Below, piece by piece: positions 50,358 through 58,305 of a DNA stretch of 64,000 nt (positions are counted from its first letter, which is position 1; the number at the start of each line of letters is the position of its first letter). The notes beneath the pieces were generated by a model. The model was given only the letters and a program-made list of their open reading frames with translations. It did not search any database and was not told the DNA's origin. Location: contig NZ_CP049885.1 of NCBI RefSeq assembly GCF_011303755.1, positions 1,532,001 to 1,596,000 on the forward strand. The letters are read 5' to 3'. Both the position numbers and the translations under genes were made by a program. Source of the DNA: Acidovorax sp. HDW3. Lineage in GTDB: Bacteria; Pseudomonadota; Gammaproteobacteria; Burkholderiales; Burkholderiaceae_C.

Positions 50358-50615
50358 CCCTCATTTCCCATTTATGCAGGCCGCTATTTATTCCAGCGCT
50401 TCGCATTTCTCAAAGGTTTCTTCTTTGGGGTTTCCTGCCGGGCTTCGCCTGCATGCGCTGTGCCAGTTTTTGGTTTCCAGCGCTGCGCCGCTTCCGTGGC
50501 GCAGCGCTTTTTCGTGGGCTGCGCCCGTCTCCAAGTCAGGGCGTTCCCTTTTGGCCTTCGGGTCTAACTCCGCGGTCAAGCGGACTGGCCTACGGCCAGC
50601 CGCTTACCTTGGCCG
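50352..50615 (+). repeat. Cassette 11: short divergent repeated-family copy
   Basis: 264-bp variant of the family. It keeps the hairpin-II region as a perfect 11-bp stem (AGCGCTGCGCC and GGCGCAGCGCT, 50479-50508, loop GCTTCCGT). The leader and hairpin I are lost. An open frame (50374-50619) crosses into the attC. Confidence 0.8.
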
Positions 50616-50621
50616 TTAGAC
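50562..50621 (+). repeat. attC11 (type B-like)
   Basis: R'' GTCTAAC to R' GTTAGAC, 60 bp, arms AAGCGGACTGGCC and GGCCAGCCGCTT. Confidence 0.87.
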
Positions 50622-50632
50622 AGGGGGAAAGT

Positions 50633-51262
50633 GTGGCAAAGGATTTGACGGAAGGCTCAATCATGCGCGCATTGGACTTTGCGTACGACAAAGCGGTCAA
50701 TGGCGTCGTTGGCATGGACTCGGCCAGCGAGATAGCTGAGAGCTACATGAAGGTGGAAGGGTCAAAGATAGATCAGGCTAATTCACTGATCCGCTGGCAA
50801 AACACAAAGGCTGGAACATCAGGCTTCCTTACAGGCCTTGGCGGCATCATTGTCATGCCCGTGACTATCCCGGCAAATATTGCAAGCGTTATGTATGTTC
50901 AGGTCCGCATGATCGCCGCAATTGCTCATCTTGGCGGGCATGACTTGAAGGATGACAGAGTAAAGGCTCTTGTCTATGCGTGTCTCACCGGAAACGCTGC
51001 TAAAGACATAATGAAAGATATAGGAATTGTTGTAGGCAGGAAGCTCACGGAGAATGCAATCAAAAATGTCAGCGGAAAGACCATAACAGCTATAAATCAG
51101 AAAGTTGGGTTCAGGCTTCTGACAAAATTTGGAGAGAAGGGGGCCATCAATCTTGGTAAGGCAATACCACTTGTGGGCGGTATTGTCGGAGCAACATTTG
51201 ACTCAGTTACAACCAACATCATCGGCAACATAGCGCGTGACACCTTCATCCCTAGCAAATGA
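50633..51262 (+). CDS. Cassette 12: EcsC-family protein
   Basis: 209-aa protein of the EcsC type. The start is the GTG at 50633, with AGGGGGA just before it; an upstream frame extension runs back through cassette 11 and is not real. Sequence features: SASEIAESYMKVEGSKIDQA, the hydrophobic glycine-rich GFLTGLGGIIVMPVTIPANI and C-terminal AIPLVGGIVGATFDSVTTNI. The hydrophobic stretches suggest membrane contact. EcsC proteins have no settled biochemical role. Confidence 0.78.
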   Translation: MAKDLTEGSIMRALDFAYDKAVNGVVGMDSASEIAESYMKVEGSKIDQANSLIRWQNTKAGTSGFLTGLGGIIVMPVTIPANIASVMYVQVRMIAAIAHLGGHDLKDDRVKALVYACLTGNAAKDIMKDIGIVVGRKLTENAIKNVSGKTITAINQKVGFRLLTKFGEKGAINLGKAIPLVGGIVGATFDSVTTNIIGNIARDTFIPSK

Positions 51263-51269
51263 AGCCCCT

Positions 51270-51287
51270 GTCTAATTCAAGTTAGCA
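51270..51287 (+). repeat. Collapsed attC12
   Basis: Only GTCTAAT and GTTAGCA remain, 4 bp apart; the arms and loop of an attC are missing. This join is probably no longer recombined and would tie cassettes 12 and 13 together. Confidence 0.6.
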
Positions 51288-51600
51288 CTACAGAAAACCC
51301 ATTTATTTCGCCCATGCTTATTCAAACGGCATTCAGTTTCTTAAGCGTTGTGCAGCGCTGGGTTTGTCGTTTCTCTGGGCTTCGCCTAGCGGAGTTACGC
51401 TGGTTTGTGGTCTTTTTGGCCTCTAGCCCTTGTGCAGCAAGCGCAAGCAGCTATCGTTTTCGCAGTGCTGTGCCGCCTCGGTGGCGCAATGCTTTTTCGC
51501 AGTTCGTGCCCGTCGCCAAATCTAAGTTATCGGTTTTGGCTTCTGGCTCTAACATTTCGGTCAAGCCGACCCGCCTACGGCGGTCGGCTTACCTCGCCCG
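51282..51600 (+). repeat. Cassette 13: divergent repeated-family copy
   Basis: Family member with many differences; open frame 51314-51604 (96 aa, MLIQTAFSFLSVVQRW...). The hairpin-II stem is kept with G-T pairs (GTGCTGTGCC / GGCGCAATGC, one mismatch). Its attC is type B, unlike most copies. Confidence 0.8.
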
Positions 51601-51606
51601 TTAGAA
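51547..51606 (+). repeat. attC13 (type B)
   Basis: R'' CTCTAAC to R' GTTAGAA, 60 bp, ending GGCTTACCTCGCCCGTTAG. Confidence 0.88.
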
Positions 51607-51647
51607 CTCTTAGAACAATCTGTGCAATAAATAATTATGGAGAGAAC

Positions 51648-52982
51648 ATGATCGAAGACGGACAATACAACGACGAGCAAAATGTCGAGGAGCAATTCGA
51701 AGGATCAGATGAAGGCGAAATGCCAGTAGAAGGCAACATCAACAAGATCAGCTTGGAAAAAAATGATCGCAGCCTCGCAGAACTAAATAGATGGCACAAA
51801 TTAGGAAAAATCATCATTGATCCCGAATGGCAACGGAATTATGTATGGGACAAAGCAAGAGCTGCAAGACTCATTGAATCGTTTCTCATTGAGTTGCCCG
51901 TTCCGGTTATATATTTAGGGCAAAACAGCGAAGAGAAGTACGAAGTAATCGATGGACTTCAGCGAATGACATCGACCTTTAAGTTTTTCAACAACGAGTT
52001 CCCTCTGGAAGGGCTTGAGATCAGGCCTGATCTGAACGGAAAATACTTCAAAGACCTTGATTCAAAAATACAAGGCAAGCTTGAAGATACAACATTGCGA
52101 ACTTTTGAGCTCGCAAACACAACACCCAAAGACCTCATGTTCATTATCTTTGAGCGCCTTAACACAGGAGGGAAGGCGCTCAACGATATGGAAATAAGAA
52201 ACTGCATGTTCAGAGGCCAGCTCAATGACCTGATAAAAGAACTTGCCACAAACACAGAATTTGTGTCGGCAATCAATCAAAAGAACCTCGACAAACGCAT
52301 GCAAGATCGAGCATTAGTGCTGCGGTTTCTTGCATTTTATAACTCAACATATCTAAAAGCAAAGAAGGGGCTTAAGCCATTCCTAAATGAGTTCTTTGAA
52401 ACCTACAGAAACCCACCAGCCACAAAGATTTCGGAGTTCAGAGGTGCCTTCCAAAAGTCAATGCGCGCGTGTTACACAATCTTCGGAGACAAAGCGTTCC
52501 GACTTCAAAGAACATCTGAGAGAGACGCAGGCCAATGGGCTCCAAAGATAAATGCATCCGTTTTTCAGGTGCTCTCAGTGAGTTTCACTGATTATGATAT
52601 TGGGCAACTCACGAGGGCATCGGATGCCATCTTTGAAGAATATTGCGACATTATTGCAAATGACCCCAAATGGGTTCAAGCGGTTTCAAATAGAACCAGC
52701 CATTACTCGAACGTTGAGTACGCGTTTGAAACGTGGCGAGCACGACTAAAAGAAGCCATCAAGGCAGCAGAGCCGAACGATACAGTGCGCTGCTTTTCCA
52801 GGTCGCTAAAGGAAAAACTTTTCACCGAAGAAAATACCTGCTCCATCTGCAACAACAAGATTTCATCAGTTAATGATGCAGCACTCGATCACAATGTTCA
52901 TTATTGGCGCGGTGGAAAAACAGTGCCAGAAAATGCTCGGCTTGCGCATAGGCAATGCAATTGGGAACGGGGCAAGTCCTAA
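51648..52982 (+). CDS. Cassette 14: DUF262-HNH endonuclease (GmrSD-like)
   Basis: 444-aa protein. The N-terminal DUF262 (ParB/sulfiredoxin-like NTPase) domain has IIIDPEWQRNYVWDKARAAR and the variant EVIDGLQRMTS, where most members have DGQQR. A C-terminal HNH nuclease shows zinc cysteines C398/C401 (CSIC), the DHNVHYWRGG core (D416/H417) and AHRQCNWERGK (H434, C437). The start at 51648 has GGAGAG upstream. Close in type to the GmrSD type IV restriction family that attacks modified DNA; target here unknown. Confidence 0.85.
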   Translation: MIEDGQYNDEQNVEEQFEGSDEGEMPVEGNINKISLEKNDRSLAELNRWHKLGKIIIDPEWQRNYVWDKARAARLIESFLIELPVPVIYLGQNSEEKYEVIDGLQRMTSTFKFFNNEFPLEGLEIRPDLNGKYFKDLDSKIQGKLEDTTLRTFELANTTPKDLMFIIFERLNTGGKALNDMEIRNCMFRGQLNDLIKELATNTEFVSAINQKNLDKRMQDRALVLRFLAFYNSTYLKAKKGLKPFLNEFFETYRNPPATKISEFRGAFQKSMRACYTIFGDKAFRLQRTSERDAGQWAPKINASVFQVLSVSFTDYDIGQLTRASDAIFEEYCDIIANDPKWVQAVSNRTSHYSNVEYAFETWRARLKEAIKAAEPNDTVRCFSRSLKEKLFTEENTCSICNNKISSVNDAALDHNVHYWRGGKTVPENARLAHRQCNWERGKS

Positions 52983-53040
52983 CTGTCGATTCAACGCGGA
53001 CGCCAACATGGGCCATGCCTTCGGCATTTTTATGGCCCCT
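52977..53040 (+). repeat. Orphan left half of an attC
   Basis: TCCTAAC (overlapping the stop codon of the DUF262-HNH gene) followed by TTCAACGCGGAC and the hairpin GGGCCATGCC/GGCAT...ATGGCCCC resembles attC3. No R' core follows before the next repeat-like segment. Confidence 0.55.
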
Positions 53041-53256
53041 CTCAAGCCTTTCTGGTTTGGGTCTTATGCGCTCCACAGGGCTTCGCCTTTTGATGCGGTG
53101 TAGGTTCAGGCATTTTTCTTTCCACGCTACGCCGCCTCCGTGGCATAGCGCTATTTCGTGGGTCGCGCCCGCCTTCAAATCGGAACGCTTCCTTTTGGCC
53201 TTCGGGTCTAACCATTCGTCGCAGCCGACCGCTACGCGGCGGCTGAACTCAGGGCG
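52984..53256 (+). repeat. Divergent repeated-family segment fused behind cassette 14
   Basis: The stretch from about 53040 to 53205 matches the short family form (GGGCTTCGCC, CCTTTTGGCCTTCGGGTC). The hairpin-II stem CGCTACGCC/GGCATAGCG holds one mismatch. It has no cassette boundary of its own on the left, so cassette 14 is a fused unit. Confidence 0.65.
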
Positions 53257-53262
53257 TTAGTC
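53206..53262 (+). repeat. attC14 (type A)
   Basis: R'' GTCTAAC to R' GTTAGTC, 57 bp, short tip GACCGCTACGCGGC. Confidence 0.9.
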
Positions 53263-53576
53263 CCGCATAGAAAACCGCTTTACTCAGGCTATGCTTTTTC
53301 AAACGGCATTTAGTTTCTCAGGCGTTATTCGTTGCCTTGCTGGCCGTTTCTCCGGGCTTCGCCTGCATTCGCTGCGCCAGTTTTCAGCCTTTTTGGCCGC
53401 TGGCCCTTGCGTAGCAAGCGCAAGCAGCTATCATTTTGCAAGCGTTGCGCCGCCTCGTTGGCGCTTTGCTTTTCCGCAGTTTGCGCCCGTCGTCAAGCTG
53501 GGGTTACCCGTTTTGGCTTCCGGGTCTAACTTTTCATCGCAGCCGACCGCCTACGGCGTCGGCTGAATTCAGGGCG
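53257..53576 (+). repeat. Cassette 15: repeated-family copy, identical to cassette 23
   Basis: 320 bp that match 57341-57660 at every base I compared. Open frame 53291-53566 (91 aa, MLFQTAFSFSGVIRCLAGR...). Confidence 0.9.
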
Positions 53577-53582
53577 TTAGTC
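53524..53582 (+). repeat. attC15 (type A)
   Basis: R'' GTCTAAC to R' GTTAGTC, 59 bp. Confidence 0.9.
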
Positions 53583-53596
53583 CTGTGGAACGAATT

Positions 53597-54157
53597 ATGA
53601 AAATTACCGCAGAAGAAGCTACGCTTTATGCGGCATTGATTGCGGCGGCCATGTCTTTGATCACCCTTGTGTTCACGCTTAGGGCAAGCAGATCTACAGA
53701 CTTAAGGGCTGCACGGCGTGCCACACTTTCAACATCCTTCTCTGAGCTTGGAGCCCTGCTTTACGAATTGGTTGCATTAAGCGTCAAGATGAAGCAAATG
53801 AAGAACGGCGACAAATTTGACGAGGTCCGAAAAAAAGCAGAGACCACCTCCGAGAAAATCGATGAGCTAAGACGAAAAACAAGATATCCCCTGTGGGGCC
53901 TTGATGGTGGGCTTCGTACTATCCGTTGGGTTCCCGTTTACATCGCGCACATGAAAAACGAACGCGATGGCGAGCGTGCACGAAAAATCATTGAACTAAG
54001 CACAAAGCTCAGAGAAACGATTGACTTAGCCATCTGTCATGCCTACTTCACCGGTAAGCCACCCACACAATTTCAGAAGCTAGCCGTATGGTGGCACGCC
54101 CGATGCTTGAGAAAATATTTCGATGGCGGAAAACCTGATTCAGTCGTGCAAACATGA
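53597..54157 (+). CDS. Cassette 16: unknown membrane-anchored protein
   Basis: 186 aa from the ATG at 53597 (a GTG at 53585 is possible). One N-terminal transmembrane helix (LYAALIAAAMSLITLVFTL), then a charged, helical cytoplasmic part (LRAARRATLSTSFSELGALL; KKAETTSEKIDELRRKTRYP). No family recognised. Architecture of a helix plus coiled region is seen in some membrane-associated defence effectors, but nothing specific supports that here. Confidence 0.68.
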   Translation: MKITAEEATLYAALIAAAMSLITLVFTLRASRSTDLRAARRATLSTSFSELGALLYELVALSVKMKQMKNGDKFDEVRKKAETTSEKIDELRRKTRYPLWGLDGGLRTIRWVPVYIAHMKNERDGERARKIIELSTKLRETIDLAICHAYFTGKPPTQFQKLAVWWHARCLRKYFDGGKPDSVVQT

Positions 54158-54194
54158 ATCAGCTTGCCGTTGGGTGCGCCCTTTTGGTCTTTGG

Positions 54195-54254
54195 GTCTAA
54201 CATTTCGGTCAAGCCGATCCGCCTTCGGCGGCCGGCTTACCTCGTTCGTTAGGG
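54195..54254 (+). repeat. attC16 (type B)
   Basis: R'' GTCTAAC to R' GTTAGGG, 60 bp, arms AAGCCGATCCGCC and GGCGGCCGGCTT. Confidence 0.88.
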
Positions 54255-54263
54255 AAATTTTTA

Positions 54264-54944
54264 ATGCAGACAAAAGTTCCACCTGCAAATATTACTAAGC
54301 CAGAAACTTTTATTCTTGAGTCTCTAGAGCGAGAAGACGAGAAAGAAGCACGTTTGGACGGAAAAATACTCTATGACGTACTGAAGCTTCATGGAAAAAA
54401 TCCAATTTATTATTACTTCCGAACTCAACGAGAACTTGTAGAGTTTGCAAAAATATTTAGAGAATCCGGTTATCGATATCTTCATCTCTCATGCCATGGA
54501 GGTGAAGATATTGTGCAATACACATTCGGAAATTCAAATTATAAAGACTTCGCTCAGATTTTTGAAAAAAAACTTCATAATCGTCGCCTATTTGTTTCTG
54601 GTTGCAATCTTGGTAATATGCAATTCGCTCAAGAAATTTTTTCAAAAAATGGGGGGATGTATTCCATTACAGCACCAACCAAAAAAGTATATTTTCACCA
54701 ATCAGTTTCATTTTGGTCAGCTTTTTACTACATGATGTATGCTTGGGATGACTCAATGATGAAGAAGAAAAGACTTAATCAAGTTCTAACCCAGCTTACA
54801 ACAATTTTTGAAATGCCTCTTGCACATTATTTTAGGAATACTGGTCAAGGCGCTGTTGTTCACGAACAAATATTCTCAGCAAAGCGTGAAAATCTTGATG
54901 CTTTGAAAACAAAAGCAGCCGCATTACCAGGGGAAGAAATTTAA
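54264..54944 (+). CDS. Cassette 17: caspase/CHAT-like cysteine peptidase candidate
   Basis: 226-aa protein, strongly AT-rich. The pattern YRYLHLSCHGGED (H78 with the following Gly) and RRLFVSGCNLGN (C114) matches the His-Cys dyad of caspase-like/CHAT peptidases, in the right order and strand context. The stretch GGMYSITAPTKKVYFHQSVS could form the next beta-strand. No sensor domain is fused, unlike typical CHAT effectors, so it may act alone or with a chromosomal partner. The peptidase call rests on two motifs. Confidence 0.62.
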   Translation: MQTKVPPANITKPETFILESLEREDEKEARLDGKILYDVLKLHGKNPIYYYFRTQRELVEFAKIFRESGYRYLHLSCHGGEDIVQYTFGNSNYKDFAQIFEKKLHNRRLFVSGCNLGNMQFAQEIFSKNGGMYSITAPTKKVYFHQSVSFWSAFYYMMYAWDDSMMKKKRLNQVLTQLTTIFEMPLAHYFRNTGQGAVVHEQIFSAKRENLDALKTKAAALPGEEI

Positions 54945-55004
54945 GCCTAACCTAGCGCTCAAGCCGACCCGCATACTGCGGGCGGCTTACCTTTATCGTT
55001 AGAT
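54945..55004 (+). repeat. attC17 (type B)
   Basis: R'' GCCTAAC to R' GTTAGAT, 60 bp. Confidence 0.88.
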
Positions 55005-55021
55005 ATCACAGGGAGTCACCT

Positions 55022-55591
55022 TTGCAGATCACTACTACTCTCAACCTCGACGCCGCAGAGAGAGCCGAGATATGCGCGATCCTCGGCTGCACCGACCCGG
55101 ATCTAAACACCCGACTCAACTCGGTGCTTGGCGCATCCATAAGTGAGTATCTGTCCATGTTCCGCGGCCAGAAGGTTCTAAAACGTGGCAGTGACATACT
55201 TGAATACCGTTTACTGCTCCTCGTTGAAACAGCATTCAACGGTGTGATTCCAGATGAGAGAACAGTCAGCAGTCTCTTCCAGACAACATTGACAGAAAGT
55301 CGCTCGCTCATTCGAGCCGTAATCTCCAAGTATCAGTACCAACTAAAGCCACATGTTGAACGGACTTTGAGCGCAGCACTGACTGCCGCAAATCGACAGA
55401 ACAACGCCCAAGACTACACAGTTGTGATCAATAGCCAGAACGTAATAGACGAACTGAACAAGGCGCTCGCTGACATTGACGGAAGCCTGTCGCCTGTCGC
55501 GAAGAAGAAGGGGAGTGTTTCCACCTACGAAATATCGCCATCTTCGTACAATCGACTTTGCGCGAAGTTTGGTGTTCAACCAAGACCGTGA
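55022..55591 (+). CDS. Cassette 18 gene A: unknown 189-aa soluble protein
   Basis: TTG start at 55022 with GGGAG 6 nt before it. The protein (QITTTLNLDAAERAEICAIL) is mainly helical, with no membrane segment and no family I recognise. The C-terminal part contains VINSQNVIDELNKALADIDG. It stops 5 nt before gene B, so the two are probably coupled. Confidence 0.62.
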   Translation: MQITTTLNLDAAERAEICAILGCTDPDLNTRLNSVLGASISEYLSMFRGQKVLKRGSDILEYRLLLLVETAFNGVIPDERTVSSLFQTTLTESRSLIRAVISKYQYQLKPHVERTLSAALTAANRQNNAQDYTVVINSQNVIDELNKALADIDGSLSPVAKKKGSVSTYEISPSSYNRLCAKFGVQPRP

Positions 55592-55596
55592 TTCCA

Positions 55597-55995
55597 ATGA
55601 GTGATTTACTTTCCGCATCAAGCCTTTTGATGGCGATAGCCGCAATTCTCTTTAGTCTTTGGTATGCGGAAATTGCCAAGGCACTGGAAACATCCCCCAA
55701 GACGCATAAAGAAGACAACGTCGCCGCAAAGAAGGCGGTGACGTCCGTGCTTGTCAGCAAAGCTCTGCCCGTTGCACTAATGGCACTGACGGTTTCTCTT
55801 ATCTTCATTCCAGATGCCTTCAAGCTTGCGAAGGAATCAACTCTCGCCTTTAAGCAGAGCGGCGTGGCGGCGCTTGGGAACTATGATGCCGTTCGAACGG
55901 CATACTGCTTCGTAACAGTACTGTCCGCCGTGTTGGCGAGCTACATGTGGGTGCTTGTCGCGCAACTGTGGTCTCTACGCAAGCAGCTCAGCTAG
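55597..55995 (+). CDS. Cassette 18 gene B: small membrane protein
   Basis: 132 aa from the ATG at 55597 (MSDLLSASSLLMAIAAILFS). It has three likely transmembrane helices: residues 3-25, 49-67 (LVSKALPVALMALTVSLIFI) and 100-123 (FVTVLSAVLASYMWVLVAQL). No family recognised. Together with gene A it forms a soluble-plus-membrane pair. Confidence 0.65.
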   Translation: MSDLLSASSLLMAIAAILFSLWYAEIAKALETSPKTHKEDNVAAKKAVTSVLVSKALPVALMALTVSLIFIPDAFKLAKESTLAFKQSGVAALGNYDAVRTAYCFVTVLSAVLASYMWVLVAQLWSLRKQLS

Positions 55996-55999
55996 TGGT

Positions 56000-56056
56000 G
56001 TCTAACCCGTCACTCAAGCGGACGGCCTACGGCCGCCGCTTAGTTCTACGTTAGCC
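56000..56056 (+). repeat. attC18 (type B-like)
   Basis: R'' GTCTAAC to R' GTTAGCC, 57 bp, arms AAGCGGACGGCC and GGCCGCCGCTT. Confidence 0.87.
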
Positions 56057-56329
56057 TGCCTTTTATTCCTACCCATTTCAGCCCATGAATATTCAAGCGC
56101 CATTTACCCTCGCAAGCGTTCATCCGCTGGGTGTTTGGCGTTTGCTCGGGCTTCGCCTGCGTGGGGTGTGCCAGTTTCAAGCCTTTTTGGCCTCTAGCCC
56201 TTGTGCAGAAAGCGCAGGCAGCTCTGGTTTTCGTAGTCCGTGGCCTGTGCGGTCACTTTCGTTTTTGCGCTTTGGGTCTAACCCGGCGCTCAAGCCGACC
56301 CGCATTCTGCGGTCGGCTTACCTCGCCCG
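56051..56329 (+). repeat. Cassette 19: divergent repeated-family copy
   Basis: 279-bp family relative; open frame 56085-56333 (82 aa, MNIQAPFTLASVHPLG...). It keeps GGGCTTCGCCTGCG and CTCTAGCCCTTGTGCAGAAA but has lost the hairpin-II region. Confidence 0.7.
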
Positions 56330-56335
56330 TTAGCG
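56276..56335 (+). repeat. attC19 (type B)
   Basis: R'' GTCTAAC to R' GTTAGCG, 60 bp. Confidence 0.88.
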
Positions 56336-56350
56336 CTCATGGAGAGCACA

Positions 56351-56701
56351 ATGGAACTTGCAGGAAAATCAGATCAGGACATTCTGTCCATCGCCAACCC
56401 CATCATGGACAACCTGATGGACGCCTCAACAGCTATCGACTATGAGAGGCATATCCGGGATTTCACTGATCGCCTGAAGGGCGTTCTCCCCAAGGAACGC
56501 CTGGAGTGGATTTGCCAGGACTACCAGAGCACAAAGGGTTTCTTTGCGGAGCGCGAGTTTGTCGCTGCCTTCCGGCGCCCCGAGTCTGTCGCTGTCGTCT
56601 GGAAGCAACGCTTCACTCAGCAGCCTGGAGACTTCGTGGCCGAGATGGTTCTTGTCCAACAAGATGGCAAATATCTTGTTGACCACGTGATGGTCTTCTA
56701 G
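56351..56701 (+). CDS. Cassette 20: unknown 116-aa protein, possibly NTF2-like
   Basis: Start at the ATG 56351 (MELAGKSDQDILSIANPIMD) with GGAGAG upstream; 56339 is an alternative. 116 aa without membrane segments. The C-terminal strand pattern (VAVVWKQRFTQQPGDFVAEM, VLVQQDGKYLVDHVMVF) resembles NTF2-like or DUF3887 proteins. This resemblance is weak. Confidence 0.6.
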   Translation: MELAGKSDQDILSIANPIMDNLMDASTAIDYERHIRDFTDRLKGVLPKERLEWICQDYQSTKGFFAEREFVAAFRRPESVAVVWKQRFTQQPGDFVAEMVLVQQDGKYLVDHVMVF

Positions 56702-56705
56702 TGAG

Positions 56706-56765
56706 CGCTAACAATTCATTCAAGCCGAAGCCGCTTCGCGGCTCGGCTTAATTCAGGCGTTAGGC
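56706..56765 (+). repeat. attC20 (type B variant)
   Basis: R'' CGCTAAC to R' GTTAGGC, 60 bp, arms AAGCCGAAGCCGC and GCGGCTCGGCTT. Confidence 0.88.
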
Positions 56766-57020
56766 CCATCAACCGATTCATGCGCGCAGCCACTTATTCC
56801 AGCGCTATGCCCTGTTCAAAAGGTTTTCAAGCCTTTTTGGGCTCCAGCGCTTGTGCGGCAAGCGCTACCAGCTATCATTCTTGCAGCGCTGCGCCGCTCT
56901 CGTGGCCCAGCGCTTTTTCGTGGGCTGCGCCCTGGTCCAAGTCCGGGCGCTCCCTTTTGGCCTTCGGGTCTAACCATTCGTCGCAGCCGACCGCCTACGG
57001 CGGCGGCTGAACTCAGGGCG
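56760..57020 (+). repeat. Cassette 21: short divergent repeated-family copy
   Basis: 261-bp relative of cassette 11; open frame 56780-57010 (76 aa). Both hairpins persist: AGCGCTTG/CAAGCGCT around TGCGG, and AGCGCTGCGCC/GGCCCAGCGCT with one mismatch. Confidence 0.8.
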
Positions 57021-57026
57021 TTAGTC
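56968..57026 (+). repeat. attC21 (type A)
   Basis: R'' GTCTAAC to R' GTTAGTC, 59 bp. Confidence 0.9.
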
Positions 57027-57340
57027 CCGCGTAGAAACCCGCTTTATTTAAGCCATGCTTTTTCAAACGGCATTCAGTTTCTCCGGCGTTATTCAGCGCC
57101 TGGCTGGCCGTTTCTCCGGGCTTCGCCTGCATTCGCTGCGCCAGTTTTCAGCATTTTTGGCCGTTGGCCCTCACGTAGCAAGCGCAAATAGCTATCATTT
57201 TGCGAGCGTTGCGCCGCCTCAGTGGCGCTTTGCTTTTTCGCAGTTCGCGCCCGTCGTCAAGTTGGGGTTTCCCGTTTTGGCCTCCGGGTCTAACTTTTCA
57301 TCGCAGCCGACCGCCTTCGGCGTCGGCTGAATTCAGGGCG
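57021..57340 (+). repeat. Cassette 22: repeated-family copy
   Basis: Open frame 57055-57330 (91 aa). Differs from the common form by GGCCCTCACGTAGCAAGCGC and AAATAGCTATC. Confidence 0.87.
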
Positions 57341-57346
57341 TTAGTC
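57288..57346 (+). repeat. attC22 (type A)
   Basis: R'' GTCTAAC to R' GTTAGTC, 59 bp. Confidence 0.9.
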
Positions 57347-57660
57347 CCGCATAGAAAACCGCTTTACTCAGGCTATGCTTTTTCAAACGGCATTTAGTTT
57401 CTCAGGCGTTATTCGTTGCCTTGCTGGCCGTTTCTCCGGGCTTCGCCTGCATTCGCTGCGCCAGTTTTCAGCCTTTTTGGCCGCTGGCCCTTGCGTAGCA
57501 AGCGCAAGCAGCTATCATTTTGCAAGCGTTGCGCCGCCTCGTTGGCGCTTTGCTTTTCCGCAGTTTGCGCCCGTCGTCAAGCTGGGGTTACCCGTTTTGG
57601 CTTCCGGGTCTAACTTTTCATCGCAGCCGACCGCCTACGGCGTCGGCTGAATTCAGGGCG
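57341..57660 (+). repeat. Cassette 23: repeated-family copy, identical to cassette 15
   Basis: Same 320 bp as 53257-53576; open frame 57375-57650. Confidence 0.9.
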
Positions 57661-57666
57661 TTAGTC
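57608..57666 (+). repeat. attC23 (type A)
   Basis: R'' GTCTAAC to R' GTTAGTC, 59 bp. Confidence 0.9.
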
Positions 57667-57979
57667 CCGCGTAGAAACCGCTTTATTTGGCCCATGCTTA
57701 TTTCAACGGCATTCAGTTTCTCAGGCGTTATGCAGCGCCTTGCTGGCCGTTTCTCCGGGCTTCGCCTGCGGGCAGTTTGCTTGTTTCAAGCTTTTTTGGC
57801 CGCTGGCCCTTGCGTAGCAAGCGCTGCCAGCTATCATTTTGCAAGCGTTGCGCCGCCTCGGTTGCGTAGTGTTTTCTCACAGTTTGTGCCCGTCACCAAG
57901 CTGGGGTTTCCCGTTTTGGCCATCGGGTCTAACTGTTCATCGCAGCCGACCGGCTACGCCGTCGGCTGAATTCAGGGCG
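57661..57979 (+). repeat. Cassette 24: repeated-family copy
   Basis: Open frame 57694-57969 (91 aa, MLISTAFSFSGVMQ...). Carries the GCTTGTTTCAAGC variant in the middle, shared with cassette 10. Confidence 0.86.
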
Positions 57980-57985
57980 TTAGTC
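57927..57985 (+). repeat. attC24 (type A)
   Basis: R'' GTCTAAC to R' GTTAGTC, 59 bp. Confidence 0.9.
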
Positions 57986-58299
57986 CCGCTGAAAACCCAC
58001 AATATTGAAGCCCATGCTTTTTCAAACGGCATTCAGTTTCTCAGGCGTTAGTCAGCGCCTTGCTTGCCGTTTCTCCGGGCTGCGCCTGCGTTCGCTGCGC
58101 CAGTTTTCAGTCTTTTTGACCACCAGCGCTTGTCCAGCAAGCGCTACCAGCTATCATTTTGCAAGCGTTGCGCCGCTTCCGTGGCGCAACGCTTTTTCGC
58201 AGTTCACGCCCGTCGTCAAGTTAGGGTTTCCCGTTTTGGCGTCTGGGTCTAACATTTCGTCGCAGCCGACCGCCTACGGCGGCGTCTGAACTCAAGGCG
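57980..58299 (+). repeat. Cassette 25: repeated-family copy with two perfect hairpins
   Basis: Open frame 58014-58289. Hairpin I: AGCGCTTG/CAAGCGCT around TCCAG (58125-58145), perfect. Hairpin II: AAGCGTTGCGCC/GGCGCAACGCTT around GCTTCCGT (58163-58194), perfect 12 bp. The best-paired copy of the family. Confidence 0.87.
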
Positions 58300-58305
58300 T
58301 TAGTC
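58247..58305 (+). repeat. attC25 (type A)
   Basis: R'' GTCTAAC to R' GTTAGTC, 59 bp; one arm reads GGCGTCTG. Confidence 0.88.
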
